Assembly (NCBI GenBank): GCA_007127615.1
Contig: SKZB01000170.1
Location: forward strand, 1 to 8,923
Length of the DNA stretch: 8,923 nucleotides
Source: Phycisphaerales bacterium
Lineage (GTDB): Bacteria; Planctomycetota; Phycisphaerae; Phycisphaerales; SM1A02
Direction of reading: 5' to 3'
Shown: in pieces, positions 6,177 through 8,923 of the stretch
Numbering within the stretch: the stretch's first letter is position 1
Layout: the number at the start of each line of letters is the position of its first letter
Translations under genes and position numbers: made by a program
The notes under the pieces: model-generated
Told to the model about the DNA's origin: nothing
The model's database searches: none
Seen by the model: only the letters and a program-made list of their open reading frames with translations

Positions 6177-7288
6177 CAGTGCACCACCACCTGCGCGTGC
6201 AGCGCGCCGGTCTTCTTGAGTTCATGAATGATGGCGATCTGATCCTCGACCGGCACCTTCAGTTGGTCGAGCGCCTGCAGCAGTTCGACCAGCTTCGTCG
6301 AGGCCCGACTGCGGCGGTCCGTCGTATCGAGCCCGGTCCACCGGCTGGTTTCAATCAGCGGATCAAACTCGTTCGGCTCGGGCTCGGGGGTGATACTCGT
6401 GATCGTGAGCCCGCGGTGCGTGATCCCCACGGGCCCGATTTCAACGTTTCCGGTCACGAGAATGATGCCCTGCTTTTCGTTGATCACGATCCGCGCCTCG
6501 GTCTGAATGAGCGACGCATCGAGCGGAATGGTCATCAGGTTCGCAATGAACTGTGCCGGGTACTCACGATCCGCCGGCGGGAGGGTGATGCGAATGTTCT
6601 TGGCGTCTTCGACCCGCGCGATTTCCGTGTAGCCATCGAGGACGAATTCATCGTTGATCGAGGAGGCGATGGTCGTCGCGACCGGATATCCGGCGTACTG
6701 ATCCTTCAGGACGAGCGTCATCGTGCCGCCCGAGGTGACGGGATTGGTCCGAATGTCCACCAGCATCTGCCCGCCCTGCCGCACGACACCGGCGCGCGGA
6801 TTCTCACCTTCAATGAAGACCTGGCCGCTCGCGTAGGCCATGGGCTGCAGGTCCGCCGCATCCGGCCGGGGCGGCCGCAGCATCGAGACGACCAGCCGCC
6901 CGCCGGCCAGACTGGTGGCATTGAACATCGTCTCGACGTGCACGTTCAGTCGATCCCCTTCCCGGACCCCCGCCGCCGGGATTTCCATGGTGACCTGCAC
7001 GAGGGCGTAGGCATCGGCCCGGGCGAGTTCGTCAACGCTGGTGATCGGATTACCGAGGTTGGTGAGCAGTTGCGCGTACGGACGGGCGGCGACGAGGGAG
7101 TCCCTCGAACGATCGCCGGTGCCATCGAGACCGATCACGATGCCCATACCCGTGAGGATGTTTCGTTCCTGACCTTTGATGCGCACCAGATCCTGCACCG
7201 TGGTGGCGTGGGAGACCGGGTTCAACCCGAGGAGCGCAACAATCGCGCCGACGAGAACGATGGGGATGTGCAACTTCTGCCGAATCAT
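6176..7288 (-). CDS. flgI: Flagellar P-ring protein FlgI
   Basis: FlgI builds the P ring, the bushing around the rod in the peptidoglycan layer. The 370-residue product (E. coli FlgI is 365) has a Sec signal peptide: MIRQK, then a hydrophobic stretch from 8 to about 22, with a likely cut after PVSHA (24-28). The mature protein starts TTVQDLVRIKG and carries GMGIVIGLDGTGDRSRDS (47-64), GDRLNVHVE (111-119), and ARIVINEKQGIILVTGNVEI (265-284) followed by GPVGITHRGLT. It ends in KKTGALHAQVVV, all typical of FlgI. The mature protein has no cysteine, whereas enteric FlgI uses a disulfide. The ATG at 7288 is chosen over 7468 because the signal peptide begins there and AGGAGG (7300-7295) is 6 bases upstream. 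A sigma-54-type promoter lies just before it, so it appears to be the first gene of the operon. Confidence 0.97.
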   Translation of the reverse strand: MIRQKLHIPIVLVGAIVALLGLNPVSHATTVQDLVRIKGQERNILTGMGIVIGLDGTGDRSRDSLVAARPYAQLLTNLGNPITSVDELARADAYALVQVTMEIPAAGVREGDRLNVHVETMFNATSLAGGRLVVSMLRPPRPDAADLQPMAYASGQVFIEGENPRAGVVRQGGQMLVDIRTNPVTSGGTMTLVLKDQYAGYPVATTIASSINDEFVLDGYTEIARVEDAKNIRITLPPADREYPAQFIANLMTIPLDASLIQTEARIVINEKQGIILVTGNVEIGPVGITHRGLTITSITPEPEPNEFDPLIETSRWTGLDTTDRRSRASTKLVELLQALDQLKVPVEDQIAIIHELKKTGALHAQVVVH

Positions 7289-7291
7289 GCG

Positions 7292-7304
7292 GGACCTCCT
7301 GTCC
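7292..7304 (-). promoter_or_regulatory. flgI ribosome binding site inside a short hairpin
   Basis: GGAC - AGGAG - GTCC on the minus strand places the strong AGGAGG Shine-Dalgarno in the loop and closing pair of a 4-bp stem, 6 bases before the flgI ATG. GGA in a small loop over a Shine-Dalgarno is the type of site CsrA represses. The core GACAGGAGGTC is repeated in the fliW leader. The RBS is certain; the CsrA role is inference. Confidence 0.5.
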
Positions 7305-7328
7305 ACAAACCGGGGTTCAACGGAAGGA

Positions 7329-7344
7329 AGCAAACCGCACGCCA
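7329..7344 (-). promoter_or_regulatory. Sigma-54-type promoter for the flgI operon
   Basis: The minus-strand sequence TGGCGTGCGGTTTGCT has the -24 GG (7343-7342) and -12 GC (7331-7330) separated by exactly 10 bases. It matches TGGCACG-N4-TTGCW except at two positions of the -24 half. The predicted start is near 7318, giving a leader of about 30 bases with the flgI Shine-Dalgarno. An activator of the FleQ/FlrC/FlgR kind would be required and is not in the window. Confidence 0.55.
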
Positions 7345-7415
7345 GTGGAAAAATCTCACGAAGGCGTCCCGCGACTCTTGATCTCATGCGATGGAATGGG
7401 ATGCGACAACGACCG

Positions 7416-7435
7416 GCCCGCGCCGAATCGCGGGC
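7416..7435 (-). terminator. GC-rich stem-loop, possible guaB terminator
   Basis: GCCCGCG - ATTCGG - CGCGGGC on the minus strand is a perfect 7-bp GC stem with a 6-base loop, about 70 bases after the guaB stop and before the flgI promoter candidate. A clear U-run is missing, so it is a weak candidate for an intrinsic terminator. Its position between a housekeeping gene and a flagellar operon makes termination here sensible. Confidence 0.35.
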
Positions 7436-7507
7436 GGCCGCCGGCACTGGTCGCTGGCGGTGGCTCAACGCATCACTTGAAGGAGCGGGTCGACACCGCC
7501 GCGGGCT

Positions 7508-8923
7508 TTACTGCCCGGCCAGGGACGTGGTGGAGTAGTTCGGCGCCTCGCGGGTGATCTGAATGTCGTGCGGATGGCTTTCGATGAGGCCGGCGTTGCT
7601 GACGCGAACGAACTGCGTGTGGCGGCGAAGATCCTCGATCGTCCGGCAACCGCAGTACCCCATCGCCGCCCGAACCCCGCCGACGAGCTGGTAGACGTAC
7701 TCGCCCAGGGTGCCCCGGTACGGAACGCGGCCCTCCACGCCTTCGGGGACGAACTTGCCGGTGTCCTCAACCGTGCTCTGCCCGTACCGGTCGGCCGAGC
7801 CGGCGATCATCGCCCCCTGACTGCCCATGCCGCGGTAGGTCTTGTACCGGCGTCCGCCGTGGAGCACCAGTTCGCCCGGGCTTTCGTCGAGACCGGCGAA
7901 AAGCGAGCCGAGCATCACGCTGGAGGCCCCGAACGCGAGCGCCTTGGCGATGTCGCCGGACTGTCGTACCCCGCCGTCGGCGATGACCGGCACATCGTGA
8001 GAATCGGCGACTTCGCAGGCGTTCATGATCGCCGAGAGTTGCGGGACGCCGACCCCGGAAACCACACGGGTCGTGCAGATCGAGCCGGGGCCGATGCCGA
8101 CCTTCACCCCGTCCACCCCCGCTTCAATGAGGTCGGCCGCCGCCGCGCTGGTGGCGATGTTCCCGGCAATCAGTTCAATGTCGTAGCGGCTGCGGATGGC
8201 TTTGACGGTGTCGATGACGTTCTTCGAGTGCCCGTGGGCCGTATCGACGATGATCACATCGACTTCGGCGCGGATCAATTCATCCACCCGGTCGAGCTGA
8301 TGCACCCCGACCGCCGCGCCGACGCGAAGCCGGCCGCGAGCATCCCGGCAGGCGTGCGGATGTTTGCGGATGTTGTCGATGTCCCGCATCGTGATCAGAC
8401 CGGCGAGTCCTCCCCGGTCATCGACGAGGAGCAGCTTCTCCACCCGGGCGCGGTTCAGGATCGATTCCGCCTCTTCCGGGGTGGTTTCCGGCGGGGCCAC
8501 AATGAGTTTCTCGCTGGTCATGACGTCCCCCACCCGCCGGGAGGCGTCATCGACGAACTTCATATCGCGCTTGGTGAGGATGCCGACGACCCGGCCGCGG
8601 CTGGAGCCGTCCTCGGTCACGGGGAAGCCGGAGACGTTCTGCTCATCCATCAGGGTGAGGGCGCGTTCGACGGTGTCCTCGGGGCGGAGGGTGACCGGAT
8701 CGGTGATCACGCCGTTCTCGGAGCGTTTGACCTTGCTGACTTCCCGCGCCTGAGCGTCCGGGCGGAGGTTCTTGTGGATGATGCCGATGCCCCCCTCCTG
8801 CGCGAGCGCGATCGCCAGCGCCGATTCGGTGACGGTGTCCATCGGGGCGGAGAGGAGGGGGATGTTCAGGCGGATATTGCGGGTCAGGCGGGTCGACGTA
8901 TCGGTCAGATCGGGGGTGATCTC
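7508..8923 (-). CDS. guaB: IMP dehydrogenase GuaB (5' end beyond right edge)
   Basis: GuaB oxidises IMP to XMP with NAD+, the committed step of GMP synthesis, in the cytoplasm. The visible 471 residues read in frame from the window edge ([20 protein letters not shown]...), so the true start is probably only some 15-30 codons further upstream; the ATG at 8842 is internal, within the conserved SAPMDTVTE. The two regulatory CBS modules occupy about 71-124 and 131-185 of the fragment. The catalytic loop GPGSICTTR has its cysteine at about 283. [12 protein letters not shown] follows, and the mobile flap contains the catalytic pair in DRYGQ (378-382) with FVPEGVEG after it. All key residues are present, so the enzyme should be active. 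It has no known flagellar role; it is the upstream neighbour of the flagellar operon, 219 bases away on the same strand. Confidence 0.98.
   Translation of the reverse strand, partial: EITPDLTDTSTRLTRNIRLNIPLLSAPMDTVTESALAIALAQEGGIGIIHKNLRPDAQAREVSKVKRSENGVITDPVTLRPEDTVERALTLMDEQNVSGFPVTEDGSSRGRVVGILTKRDMKFVDDASRRVGDVMTSEKLIVAPPETTPEEAESILNRARVEKLLLVDDRGGLAGLITMRDIDNIRKHPHACRDARGRLRVGAAVGVHQLDRVDELIRAEVDVIIVDTAHGHSKNVIDTVKAIRSRYDIELIAGNIATSAAAADLIEAGVDGVKVGIGPGSICTTRVVSGVGVPQLSAIMNACEVADSHDVPVIADGGVRQSGDIAKALAFGASSVMLGSLFAGLDESPGELVLHGGRRYKTYRGMGSQGAMIAGSADRYGQSTVEDTGKFVPEGVEGRVPYRGTLGEYVYQLVGGVRAAMGYCGCRTIEDLRRHTQFVRVSNAGLIESHPHDIQITREAPNYSTTSLAGQ

Noticed and set aside
6179..7381. Long open frame on the plus strand opposite flgI (400 codons)
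   Set aside because: It is exactly antisense to flgI in a GC-rich gene, has an Arg/Asp/His-rich composition typical of mirrored codons, and shows no recognisable domain. FlgI is unmistakable on the other strand.
7289..7468. 60-residue N-terminal extension of FlgI from 7468
   Set aside because: It would bury the signal peptide, and it would start upstream of the promoter candidate. The ATG at 7288 has a far better ribosome site.

Overview
The window is one contiguous block of nine minus-strand genes from a GC-rich, Gram-negative (diderm) bacterium. Eight are flagellar or flagellum-regulating. Read in the direction of transcription (high to low coordinates) the order is guaB (5' end cut off by the right edge), flgI, a short flgJ-type rod-binding gene, flgN-like chaperone, flgK, flgL, fliW, csrA and flagellin (3' end cut off by the left edge). 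FlgI, a P-ring protein with a signal peptide, implies an outer membrane and peptidoglycan layer. FliW together with CsrA, a flgJ without a muramidase domain, and FlgK/FlgL carrying flagellin-IN repeats fit Planctomycetota (possibly Phycisphaerae-like). That assignment is inference from gene order and protein style, not from a marker gene search.

Layout: 7508-8923 is IMP dehydrogenase, a housekeeping purine gene. A 219-base gap (7289-7507) follows, holding a GC-rich stem-loop that may end the guaB transcript and a good sigma-54-type promoter, with -24 GG and -12 GC at the correct 10-base spacing, 30 bases before the probable flgI leader ends. From 7288 to 1474 flgI, flgJ, flgN, flgK and flgL run with gaps of -1 to 45 bases, which looks like one operon building the P ring, rod, hook-filament junction and its export chaperone. 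Two longer gaps follow (124 and 137 bases) around fliW. The fliW-csrA gap holds a second sigma-54-like promoter whose predicted start coincides with the foot of a long stem-loop that forms most of the csrA leader. The last gap (346-468) is the flagellin leader.

The most interesting part is the left 1.4 kb. FliW, CsrA and flagellin are the three components of the partner switch known from Bacillus subtilis, in which flagellin sequesters FliW, FliW inhibits CsrA, and CsrA blocks flagellin translation. The flagellin leader here contains two hairpins that each present GGA in an A-N-GGA-N hexaloop. One of them has the Shine-Dalgarno sequence in its loop, as expected for CsrA repression. Similar short hairpins with AGGAG in the loop occur at the flgI ribosome binding site and in the fliW leader, so CsrA may control more of the locus. 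There is no flgM in the usual place beside flgN.

No mobile element, CRISPR array, tRNA or rRNA was found. The known protein families explain all the coding DNA. What is possibly undescribed is the regulatory wiring and the expanded FlgL.
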